Made by a program: the position numbers and the translations under genes. The notes under the pieces were generated by a model. That model worked only from the letters and a program-made list of their open reading frames with translations. It did no database searches and had not been told where the DNA came from. Below are positions 1 to 6,662 of a stretch of DNA of 12,867 nt, piece after piece; the stretch's first letter is position 1; the number at the start of each line of letters is the position of its first letter. Source of the stretch: Candidatus Poseidoniaceae archaeon (GTDB lineage Archaea > Thermoplasmatota > Poseidoniia > Poseidoniales > Poseidoniaceae); NCBI GenBank assembly GCA_022451765.1, contig JAKUNY010000028.1, positions 1-12,867 on the forward strand, in the 5' to 3' direction.

Positions 1-293
1 CGGCCACCAATACGGATACGCTCCTCAACTTGGACAAGATGAGGCGATGTGAACATCACTGTCGAGTACCCTAGAGCATCCAAATGCGCTGCTAAGGTTG
101 CACAAAGCGTCCCTTTTCCGTTGCTTCCAGCGATGTGAAGGATGGTTGCTTGATACGATTCCTGCAACAAGGCCTGATGGATTGCATGGACGCGTTCAAG
201 ACCAAGTTCCATCCCGCGTTTTTTGCTTTCAGCAAGCCATCCACGAACGTTTGACAACATCGAGTTCGGTTGCCCCTTGCGGCTGTTTCTCAT
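1..293 (-). CDS. folC: Folylpolyglutamate/dihydrofolate synthase (FolC), N-terminal fragment
   Basis: This is a Mur-ligase-family enzyme that would ligate glutamate to folate (or to dihydropteroate) using ATP. Only about 97 N-terminal residues are visible; the gene runs off the left edge. The reverse strand reads HIAGSNGKGTLCATLAAHL, which is the ATP-binding P-loop of FolC (family form xVAGTNGKGS), followed by TSPHLVQVEERIRIGG, the conserved stretch after the P-loop that is typical of FolC rather than the MurC-F ligases. The chosen start is the ATG at 293. A second in-frame ATG at 260 (MLSNVRGWL) fits the usual FolC N terminus equally well. No strong Shine-Dalgarno sequence precedes either start. 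The gene diverges from the membrane protease gene at 365. Whether it is mono- or bifunctional (FPGS with DHFS) cannot be judged from this fragment. Confidence 0.9.
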   Translation of the reverse strand, partial: MRNSRKGQPNSMLSNVRGWLAESKKRGMELGLERVHAIHQALLQESYQATILHIAGSNGKGTLCATLAAHLDALGYSTVMFTSPHLVQVEERIRIGG

Positions 294-364
294 AGGTGTA
301 GCGATGCGCCGATTGTCCGTGCCACCGTCGATGCGCTCAAATGTGGCTCGTGTTTGGAGGTGGT
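294..364. promoter_or_regulatory. Divergent intergenic region between folC and the membrane protease gene
   Basis: These 71 bases must carry the upstream signals of both divergent genes unless transcription starts inside one of them. On the plus strand GGAGG at 356-360 lies 4 bases before the ATG at 365 and is the best support for that start. I see no convincing AT-rich TATA box; the region is fairly GC-rich. The folC frame stays open some way upstream of 293 into this region, so a longer folC N terminus from a non-ATG start cannot be excluded. Confidence 0.35.
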
Positions 365-2473
365 ATGAGCGACGTCGGAGGAGACTTTCGCCGCCAACTC
401 CCATCAATGATTGGGATGGCGGGGATGTTTGTTGCCACCATCTTCCTTGCCATGTTCATACGGCCTTGGTACGACAAGGCGGGACTGCAGGCATTTGGTG
501 AAGCAGGAGCCTCTCAGTTGCGCTACATTGGCCTTGAACTAATCATGATTTTTATCTTCACGGCTGCGATTTTGATGCTTGCGAAATACAAGAAAGAGTG
601 GATTATCAAGTATGGAATCATGGGGATTCTCTTCATTGCACTTCTCTACTCAAGCGTACCACTCGCCCACCAAATCATGGTCGATGACAGCGTTACGCCG
701 TTTGAATATCAATCATCGAACGAAACTGAAGCCACGTATCTCACAGAGATAGGCATGGACCAATACCTCGATTCGACCCGAAGCAATCAGAGTGGGGCAT
801 TGATGAACACCATTCGACTCATGCAGTGGGGTGCTGAAGAGCCAATCTGGACAACTGAAATACCTCATGGTGAAGCATTTGAATTCTCGGATTTGGTCGT
901 TGTTCCCGGTCCAGATTCTGTGACCATCAACAATGCTGCCCTTATTCAGACTCTATCACTGCGCGACGGCACACTCGAATCAACCTACGAGTGTTTCGAA
1001 TACGACGATGATGGGAACGTACTATCGATTATACCCACAGGATGTGAACTCGCCGCCGAGACCGAAGATGCAGTTTACATCATCGATGGTGCTGATAGAC
1101 TGCATCGGTACAACACCTTTGATGAATATCCAAATGTTATGACAAAGCAAGCCACATGGCAACTACCAAGCCAAATGGAAATCGTCGACCACATTGAAGT
1201 AGAATTGTTGAGTGATGAGCATTTGTTGGTAGTGACTCGGGACTACGCAGGTGTCATTCTGCTTGAAGAAACAGCGGGGTTGGTTGAAGGTGATGACTTC
1301 TATCAACCCGTTACCATGCTCATCGAAGCGAACTCAACTGCAGGATTCACCTCTCTCGATGTTGGTTACTCCAACGTTGCTGATGTTACCATGGAGAATT
1401 CAACCGAAGGCGAGCAACTTATCGTTCTGGGCACCAACGACGGTGATGTTCTCGCATGGAGTTATGCACCCCTGCAAAGCGAAGTCTTTGCGGAAGAATC
1501 GAGAGTAAGCATTAACGCCTTTGCAAAGAGCATTCGTGATGTTCGTTTGCCCGATATCGATGCGACCGGCTATACGGAGTTGTTGATCACAACCGATGAG
1601 GATGCTCGCCTGCTCTATGGAGCTTCAATGACGCAACGATTGATTGTTGATGCTCCAGAAGGAGAGGATGTAGTTGTAGCATTTGGCGAGACGCCTCAAG
1701 ATGTTGAGGACGAAACAATTCACATCTATGCAACAGTTATCAATTCGTCCTACACAACAGATTCAGGCGTCGTTGATTCATCGATGTTCTTGGTCGGAGG
1801 ACTTGTTATCGAAGACATCCCTACCATCATTGGGATTCTCTTTAGTGTCTTGTTGATGATTCTCCTGTATGTTCACAGTGAATGGTATGTTGTTAACACC
1901 GTTGGAATTCTCGTTGGTAGCGGCGTAATCGTCATGCTTGGCGTTTCCTTTGTTCCAACGTTGATCATGGTGTTCATGATCGCTGCAGCGATTTACGACG
2001 CATGGGCGGTGTACAAATCCAAGCACATGCTGGATCTTGCAGATACCATGATGAATCTCAATTTACCAATTTTGTTGGTCGCACCTCAAGATTCCGATTA
2101 CACGATGCGAACCGAGCGCATGACCGTCCACGATGCGAATGAAGCTGATGACGACCTCGTACCCCAAGTCGCTCAAGAACGCGTTGTTGCAAAGAGCAAC
2201 GATGCAATGCTCATGGGACTCGGAGATGTCATTTTCCCTGGTATGCTTGTCCTCTCAACAATTCAGTACGTCGGAGGCGATAACGGCCTCCTCATGGCTA
2301 TGACAACACTGGTTGGAAGCCTGATCGGCTATTCTATTCTCATGTATTACGTCGGTAAAGGGCAAGCCCAAGCTGGGCTTCCTTTGCTGAACGGCGGGGC
2401 AATTTTGGGCTACGTCGTCGGTGGCTTACTCACAATAGGTATGGCGATGTTCCAGTTTAACATCAGTTTCTGA
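365..2473 (+). CDS. Presenilin/SPP-family intramembrane aspartyl protease with a large extracytoplasmic insert
   Basis: This 702-residue protein probably cleaves transmembrane segments inside the membrane. Nine membrane segments can be read: about 13-34, 53-74, 82-104, 486-506, 509-529, 530-550, 613-635, 640-662 and 673-696. TM6 contains Y544-D545 (AAIYDAW) and TM7 contains GLGD (618-621, D621), the two catalytic aspartates of family A22. TM9 begins GLPLLNGGAILGY (671-683), matching the PAL-motif region of archaeal members (SPP/DUF1119). Basic residues lie in the TM2-3 loop (KYKKEWIIK), the TM6-7 loop (KSKH) and the TM8-9 loop, placing these in the cytoplasm. The 105-485 segment would then face outside, as would the C terminus. 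That segment resembles a WD40/PQQ/FG-GAP-like beta-propeller (for example LIVLGTNDGDVLAW), with about five or six loosely repeated units; this part is uncertain. The start at 365 is preferred over the ATG at 341 because GGAGG precedes it. The stop is 1 base before the first possible serS ATG. Confidence 0.8.
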   Translation: MSDVGGDFRRQLPSMIGMAGMFVATIFLAMFIRPWYDKAGLQAFGEAGASQLRYIGLELIMIFIFTAAILMLAKYKKEWIIKYGIMGILFIALLYSSVPLAHQIMVDDSVTPFEYQSSNETEATYLTEIGMDQYLDSTRSNQSGALMNTIRLMQWGAEEPIWTTEIPHGEAFEFSDLVVVPGPDSVTINNAALIQTLSLRDGTLESTYECFEYDDDGNVLSIIPTGCELAAETEDAVYIIDGADRLHRYNTFDEYPNVMTKQATWQLPSQMEIVDHIEVELLSDEHLLVVTRDYAGVILLEETAGLVEGDDFYQPVTMLIEANSTAGFTSLDVGYSNVADVTMENSTEGEQLIVLGTNDGDVLAWSYAPLQSEVFAEESRVSINAFAKSIRDVRLPDIDATGYTELLITTDEDARLLYGASMTQRLIVDAPEGEDVVVAFGETPQDVEDETIHIYATVINSSYTTDSGVVDSSMFLVGGLVIEDIPTIIGILFSVLLMILLYVHSEWYVVNTVGILVGSGVIVMLGVSFVPTLIMVFMIAAAIYDAWAVYKSKHMLDLADTMMNLNLPILLVAPQDSDYTMRTERMTVHDANEADDDLVPQVAQERVVAKSNDAMLMGLGDVIFPGMLVLSTIQYVGGDNGLLMAMTTLVGSLIGYSILMYYVGKGQAQAGLPLLNGGAILGYVVGGLLTIGMAMFQFNISF

Positions 2474-2483
2474 GATGATTCAA

Positions 2484-3773
2484 ATGCTTGATATTCAATT
2501 ATGCCGTGAAGAGGTCGAAAGAATTCGGGCAGATCACGATCGTCGGGGTCTACCTCATGACAACATCGACAAGGTGATTGAACTTGACACGAAATGGAAA
2601 GGAATGCTTCGTGAGACCAATGAATTGCGACGTCAGAAGAACGAGGCTGCCCGTGGTATCGGTGCTGCAAAGAAATCCGGTGATGAAGCCGAAGCGCAAC
2701 GGATTCTCTCCGAGGTCGCTGACCTAGGAGCACAGATTTCAGAAATGGAGAAGAAGACAGATGCGTTCCTGTCCGAACGAGATTTGGTGCGAATGTCCAT
2801 TCCAAATCTGCTCCACCCAGACGTTCCCTCTGGTGCTGATGAATCGGGGAATACGAAGCATTCACTTCACGGCAAGGAACCATCTTTTGAATTCGAACCA
2901 AAAACCCACAATGAATTGATTGAAGAAAACAAATGGGTGGATTTGGAACGTGCTGCGAAGATCACGGGAAGTAGATTCTATTTCCTCAAAGGAGACCTTG
3001 CTCGTCTTGAAATGGCCTTACAAGCGTATGCTGTTGACTTCTTTCAACAGCGGGGGTTCTCCTTTGTTCAGCCTCCAGTGATGATGAATCGTGCAGCCTA
3101 CGAGGGAGTTACAGACCTTTCAGACTTTGAGACGGTCATGTACGGAATCGACCCTGATGGTTACTACATGATTGCAACGTCAGAGCATCCTCTTACTGCA
3201 ATGTACATGCAAGAAACAATCCCTGAAGAGTTGCTTCCATTGAAGATTGTGGGCGTATCCTCTTGCTTCCGGAGAGAAGTAGGTGCCCATGGTCAATCCG
3301 ATCGTGGTATTTGGCGCGTCCATCAATTCACGAAGGTTGAACAAATCGTCATTGCAACCCCAGAAACGTCTTGGGAACTGCATGAAGAACTGCTTCAGAA
3401 TTGCATCGATCTTTGGGATGCGCTTGGATTGCACTACGAAGTGGTCAACATTTGCACAGGCGACATGGGCACTGTCGCCGCACGGAAATACGATTTAGAA
3501 GCGTGGCTTCCGGGAGCAAAAGCGTTCAAGGAAATCGTATCTTGTTCCAATTGTACCGATTATCAAGCGAATCGGTTGGAGATTCGATACGGAACACCGG
3601 GCCATCCAAACCAGCCGATGGTGCACACACTCAATTCAACGGCTGTTGCTACATCTCGGGCCTTGGTTGCCATTATTGAGCAAAACCAGCTTGAGGATGG
3701 GCGTGTTCGAGTTCCTGAAGTTCTGCAAGTTTACATGCAGGGTCAGGCAATTCTCGAACCTTGTACGTGGTAG
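2484..3773 (+). CDS. serS: Seryl-tRNA synthetase
   Basis: This cytoplasmic class II aminoacyl-tRNA synthetase charges tRNA-Ser with serine. It has 429 residues, the usual length for the canonical (non-methanogenic) type. Residues 1-105 form the N-terminal tRNA-binding arm with a charged coiled coil (about 35-100). The catalytic core follows: motif 1 near 190-198 (GFSFVQPPV), the serine-contacting loop ATSE at 231-234, motif 2 from C261 (CFRREVGAHG, then RGIWRVHQFTKVEQ), and motif 3 at 381-392 (HTLNSTAVATSR) followed by RVRVPEVLQVYM. ATSE and LNSTAVATSR resemble archaeal and eukaryotic SerRS more than the TAEV and LNGSGLA forms of E. coli. The start at 2484 gives MLDIQL, matching the family's MLD N terminus; an in-frame ATG at 2475 would add three residues. 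It follows the protease gene so closely that the two are probably cotranscribed. The protein ends in a short EPCTW tail. Confidence 0.96.
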   Translation: MLDIQLCREEVERIRADHDRRGLPHDNIDKVIELDTKWKGMLRETNELRRQKNEAARGIGAAKKSGDEAEAQRILSEVADLGAQISEMEKKTDAFLSERDLVRMSIPNLLHPDVPSGADESGNTKHSLHGKEPSFEFEPKTHNELIEENKWVDLERAAKITGSRFYFLKGDLARLEMALQAYAVDFFQQRGFSFVQPPVMMNRAAYEGVTDLSDFETVMYGIDPDGYYMIATSEHPLTAMYMQETIPEELLPLKIVGVSSCFRREVGAHGQSDRGIWRVHQFTKVEQIVIATPETSWELHEELLQNCIDLWDALGLHYEVVNICTGDMGTVAARKYDLEAWLPGAKAFKEIVSCSNCTDYQANRLEIRYGTPGHPNQPMVHTLNSTAVATSRALVAIIEQNQLEDGRVRVPEVLQVYMQGQAILEPCTW

Positions 3774-3774
3774 T

Positions 3775-3790
3775 CTTAATAAATACTAAA
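3775..3790 (+). promoter_or_regulatory. Possible archaeal TATA-like element before the GGCT-like gene
   Basis: The 45-base gap after serS contains the AT-rich run CTTAATAAATACTAAA, about 30-40 bases before the TTG start at 3819. The spacing suits an archaeal TATA box with a short leader that would include the AGGAG at 3805-3809. The call rests on composition and spacing only; no upstream BRE was identified with confidence. Confidence 0.35.
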
Positions 3791-3818
3791 CAGATACTGC
3801 TCACAGGAGCGGGCAAAA

Positions 3819-4682
3819 TTGTCACAAAATCGACTGTATTTCGGATATGGATCGAATCTTGATTGGGACGATTGGTCAAGATTTTGCAAAAAACGAGGTG
3901 TCAGTCCGGATGGACTGAAGGAAAAGGAACCTGCTTGGCTGCTTGGTCACCATCTCAAATTTCACTACTACTCTAATGGTCGTAAGGGAGGAGCGGCAGA
4001 CGTCGTTCCTGCCGATGCGTTCCATGCAACACCGGGCGCATTGTTTGATGTTGATGCAGATGCTTGGAAGACATTGATTGCCAAGGAAGGGGCACCTCAA
4101 TTTTATGAAGAAAAAAAGGTGCTTGTTGTTGGTCGTGATGGTGTTCTTCACAGAGCGACAACCTTTGTCGTTTGCGAGCATAGGAAGAAACCCCACTTTG
4201 TGGAACCAACCGCTGGGTATCAACGCCTGATTTACGATGGGCTGATTCAACGAGGATTGCCAATTTTGGGTCTACAACAGGCGCTTCAGGAATCCTTCGA
4301 TCAATGCATCATCAACCATCTGTTTGTGTATGGAACCCTCATGAAAGGTCAGAACCGATTCGGCCTATTGCATCCATTCACCAAATCCATTCAGCCAGCC
4401 TCAACCAACGGTGAATTGCATCATTTAGGGGCGTTTCCTGGAATGAAACTCGGTGAAGGGACTGTGTTTGGTGATTTGGTGACGTTGAATGATGCTTCGG
4501 AGTGCCTTGAAACAATCGACCAAATCGAGGGTTTCCTCGGATTTGGGCATCCCGAATCCTTGTATGACCGAACAATTGTTGAGGTCATGACTGACTTTGG
4601 GCCGGAATGGGCATGGACTTACATCTACAATGGAAAGGTTGGTCCTGATTCGATCATCAACGATGGTCGTTGGATTGATTAG
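3819..4682 (+). CDS. Two-domain gamma-glutamylcyclotransferase-like (GGCT/AIG2) protein
   Basis: This is a cytoplasmic 287-residue protein with two GGCT-fold modules in tandem. Module 1 starts YFGYGSNLD (residues 7-15), the GGCT signature loop that binds the gamma-glutamyl group, and has a candidate catalytic acid E90 in AKEG followed by FYEEKKVLVV. Module 2 starts LFVYGTLMKG (168-177), the AIG2/GGACT form of the loop, and has E237 in DQIEG followed by YDRTIVEV. Family members release 5-oxoproline from gamma-glutamyl amines, dipeptides or glutathione-like compounds; the substrate here is unknown. The start is a TTG: AGGAG at 3805-3809 lies 9 bases upstream, and the first signature motif begins at residue 7, leaving no room for a later start. 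The stop TAG overlaps the stop of the convergent carrier-protein gene by 4 bases. Both modules keep the loop and the acid, so both could be active. Confidence 0.85.
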   Translation: MSQNRLYFGYGSNLDWDDWSRFCKKRGVSPDGLKEKEPAWLLGHHLKFHYYSNGRKGGAADVVPADAFHATPGALFDVDADAWKTLIAKEGAPQFYEEKKVLVVGRDGVLHRATTFVVCEHRKKPHFVEPTAGYQRLIYDGLIQRGLPILGLQQALQESFDQCIINHLFVYGTLMKGQNRFGLLHPFTKSIQPASTNGELHHLGAFPGMKLGEGTVFGDLVTLNDASECLETIDQIEGFLGFGHPESLYDRTIVEVMTDFGPEWAWTYIYNGKVGPDSIINDGRWID

Positions 4683-5146
4683 GCACCATCCTCAACGTCG
4701 AGCAAGTTTGTTCCCTGTTCAACGCGATCACCAGCACTGAAGTGGACGGCCGTCACAGTTCCATCCGCCGATGCTACGATTCTATGCTCCATCTTCATCG
4801 CTTCAAGAATCATCAGTGTTTGTCCTGCTTCGACGGATTGACCCGCTGATACGAGAACGTCGAGAACCACGCCTGGCATCGGTGCGACCAAACCTCCGAG
4901 ATGTTCATCACTGCTGGCACCTGCTTCAATGCGTTCCATGGTAAAGATTCGACCCGAGTGATGCACCCACCATACGTCGCCGACTTTGGCAACATGGGCC
5001 CAGGCCTTGGTTCCATCTTCAAAGTAAATTCGAATGCGTCCATCTTCCCGTGGGTGTGCACAGTGATTCGCAAAGGTCCAAATTTTTGGAGTTCGCTCGA
5101 GGAGAACGTCGTAGGTTTCACCATCATGACGGAATTCGTGCTGCAT
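4679..5146 (-). CDS. accB: Biotin carboxyl carrier protein, C-terminal part of a split MCC alpha subunit
   Basis: This 155-residue protein would carry biotin between the biotin carboxylase and the carboxyltransferase. Residues about 85-152 form a biotinyl domain with LEAMKMEH (114-121); K118 is the biotin attachment site. Residues 1-80 (FRHDGETYDVLLER, then VGDVWWVHHSGRIF) resemble the BT linker region that joins the two halves in fused methylcrotonyl- and propionyl-CoA carboxylase alpha subunits. The ATG shares one base with the TGA of the upstream biotin carboxylase gene, and a strong AGGAGG lies 8 bases before it, so translation is probably coupled. Separate carrier proteins of similar size are known in archaea such as Metallosphaera (AccB). 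The symbol is by family only; context points to methylcrotonyl-CoA carboxylase. The same carrier might also serve another carboxyltransferase encoded elsewhere. Confidence 0.9.
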   Translation of the reverse strand: MQHEFRHDGETYDVLLERTPKIWTFANHCAHPREDGRIRIYFEDGTKAWAHVAKVGDVWWVHHSGRIFTMERIEAGASSDEHLGGLVAPMPGVVLDVLVSAGQSVEAGQTLMILEAMKMEHRIVASADGTVTAVHFSAGDRVEQGTNLLDVEDGA

Positions 5147-6651
5147 CAGGGGTACCTCCTGTTGAGCGTTTGGAACGGACTTGCAATGCCTTGTTCGCCT
5201 TGTGAAGATGCAACCGTTGTTCGATGCATTCCTGTTGTTTCTGCGACAGCTGCTGTCAATAAAGCAACATCAATATCTTCCTTTCGCGGTGTGAATTGAT
5301 ACCCATTTGGATAGAGATCATCAATCATTGATGTGTACGTATCGCCCGAAATAATCTCTGATACATCACAGAGATCTCGTAAGAATCCAATGTTCGTGGT
5401 TGTACCAAGAACAACAAATTCATCCAAGGCACGGCGCATCCGCTGCAATGCTTCTTCTCGTGTTGGTGCGAAGACAATCAGTTTCGCCAACATTGGATCG
5501 TAATGCGGAGTGACTTCATCGCCCTCACGAACACCTGTGTCGAGACGTATCCCTGGGCCTGTGGGCGGGCGGAACACTGCGAGAGGACCAATTGCAGGCA
5601 GGAAGTTGTTTGTCGCATCTTCGGCGTAAAGACGGACTTCGATGGAATGACCGCGAATATTGAGGGCATTGACCGACATTGCTTCTCCGTTGGCAATGCG
5701 CAGTTGTTCCCGAACCAAATCGACGCCAGTGACCATTTCTGTGACAGGATGCTCAACCTGAATTCGAGTGTTCATTTCAAGAAAATAAAAGGATCCATCT
5801 TCAGCAAGAAGGAACTCTACCGTTCCTGCTCCAACGTAATCAACCGCTTCTGCTGCTGCAACTGCAGCTTGTCCCATTCGCTCACGCAACGAGGGTGTCA
5901 TTGTTGAGCACGGTGCCTCTTCGAAGACCTTCTGGTGACGTCGCTGAACGCTGCATTCTCGTTCACCCAAATGGATACAACGACCGTGCGTATCTGCAAG
6001 CACTTGCACTTCAACATGTTTCGACTTCATTAAGAGTTTTTCAACGTAGACACGTCCATCTCCAAACGCTGCCAGCGCTTCACGTCGGGCAGATGCCGCC
6101 CCATTCTCCAATCCATCAGCAGCATGGACGACACGCATTCCTTTGCCACCTCCACCTGCAGTGGCTTTGAGTAAGAGCGGGTAGCCCGTTACCTCAGCTG
6201 CGTTTCGAATGGCTTCCATTGCTAGGGATTCGTCCTCTTCCTCGATTTCCACGCCCGGAATAACCGGGACTCCAGCAGCCTTCATGATTTGACGTGCTGA
6301 CATTTTGTCGCCCATCTGTTCGATGGCTTGAGGCGAGGGTCCAATCCAGACCAATCCTGCATCCATGACCGCTTGAGCGAATTCTGCACGCTCTGAAAGG
6401 AATCCAAATCCTGGATGGATGGCATCAGCACTTGTCTCTTTAGCGGCTTCGATAATGGCTGCACCGTTAAGATATGTCTCAGCAATTGTATCTCCCTCCA
6501 GGAGCACGGATTGATCGGCCAATTCACGGAACATGCTTTCCTGATCGTTTTGAGCATAAATAGCAACACTTGAGAGCCCTGCTTCACGACATGCACGGAG
6601 GATGCGACAGGCGATTTCGCCTCGGTTCGCAACGAGCACACGTTGAATCAT
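5146..6651 (-). CDS. accC: Biotin carboxylase subunit, N-terminal part of a split MCC alpha subunit
   Basis: This ATP-grasp enzyme carboxylates biotin on the carrier protein using ATP and bicarbonate. It has 501 residues: a biotin carboxylase N domain (VLVANRGEIACRI at 5-17, HPGFGFLSE at 79-87), ATP-grasp (TAGGGGKGM at 164-172, EKLL at 204-207, HVEVQ at 212-216, HLGERECSVQRRHQK at 227-241, EMNTRIQVEHPVTE at 292-305), and a C domain to about 450. The last 50 residues lead into the linker (BT) domain of fused alpha subunits but stop at SPFQTLNRRYP. All catalytic motifs look intact. Translation probably depends on the GAGGTGA that overlaps the stop of the upstream hydratase gene, 9 bases away. 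Archaeal AccC proteins of about 510 residues have the same limits. The adjacent MCC beta subunit and hydratase favour 3-methylcrotonyl-CoA as the final acceptor; acetyl- or propionyl-CoA carboxylation with another partner is possible. Confidence 0.93.
   Translation of the reverse strand: MIQRVLVANRGEIACRILRACREAGLSSVAIYAQNDQESMFRELADQSVLLEGDTIAETYLNGAAIIEAAKETSADAIHPGFGFLSERAEFAQAVMDAGLVWIGPSPQAIEQMGDKMSARQIMKAAGVPVIPGVEIEEEDESLAMEAIRNAAEVTGYPLLLKATAGGGGKGMRVVHAADGLENGAASARREALAAFGDGRVYVEKLLMKSKHVEVQVLADTHGRCIHLGERECSVQRRHQKVFEEAPCSTMTPSLRERMGQAAVAAAEAVDYVGAGTVEFLLAEDGSFYFLEMNTRIQVEHPVTEMVTGVDLVREQLRIANGEAMSVNALNIRGHSIEVRLYAEDATNNFLPAIGPLAVFRPPTGPGIRLDTGVREGDEVTPHYDPMLAKLIVFAPTREEALQRMRRALDEFVVLGTTTNIGFLRDLCDVSEIISGDTYTSMIDDLYPNGYQFTPRKEDIDVALLTAAVAETTGMHRTTVASSQGEQGIASPFQTLNRRYP
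5155..5160 (-). promoter_or_regulatory. Shine-Dalgarno of the carrier-protein gene, inside the biotin carboxylase gene
   Basis: AGGAGG on the minus strand is a near-perfect anti-16S match, 8 bases before the ATG at 5146. The same bases encode the Arg-Arg pair near the C terminus of the biotin carboxylase (LNRRYP, stop). Its presence argues that the two-gene arrangement is real and not a sequencing frameshift. Confidence 0.75.
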
Positions 6652-6655
6652 GATT

Positions 6656-6662
6656 TCACCTC
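6656..6662 (-). promoter_or_regulatory. Shine-Dalgarno of the biotin carboxylase gene overlapping the liuC stop
   Basis: The minus strand reads GAGGTGA, starting within the TGA stop of liuC (6663-6661) and ending 4 bases before the ATG at 6651. A ribosome finishing liuC would sit on this site, which suggests coupled translation. Confidence 0.6.

Noticed and set aside
2410..2901. A 163-codon open frame on the minus strand opposite the protease end and serS start
   Set aside because: It lies across two well-supported genes in the opposite direction, has no recognisable domain, and its product looks like antisense low-complexity sequence.
3876..4250. A 124-codon minus-strand open frame opposite the GGCT-like gene
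   Set aside because: It lies wholly inside a gene with clear family motifs on the other strand and its product shows no recognisable features.
5140..5165. A frameshift error or pseudogene at the biotin carboxylase/carrier-protein junction
   Set aside because: A strong AGGAGG with ideal spacing and a TGATG overlap mark a genuine second start, both products keep all catalytic motifs, and separate subunits of similar sizes are known in archaea.
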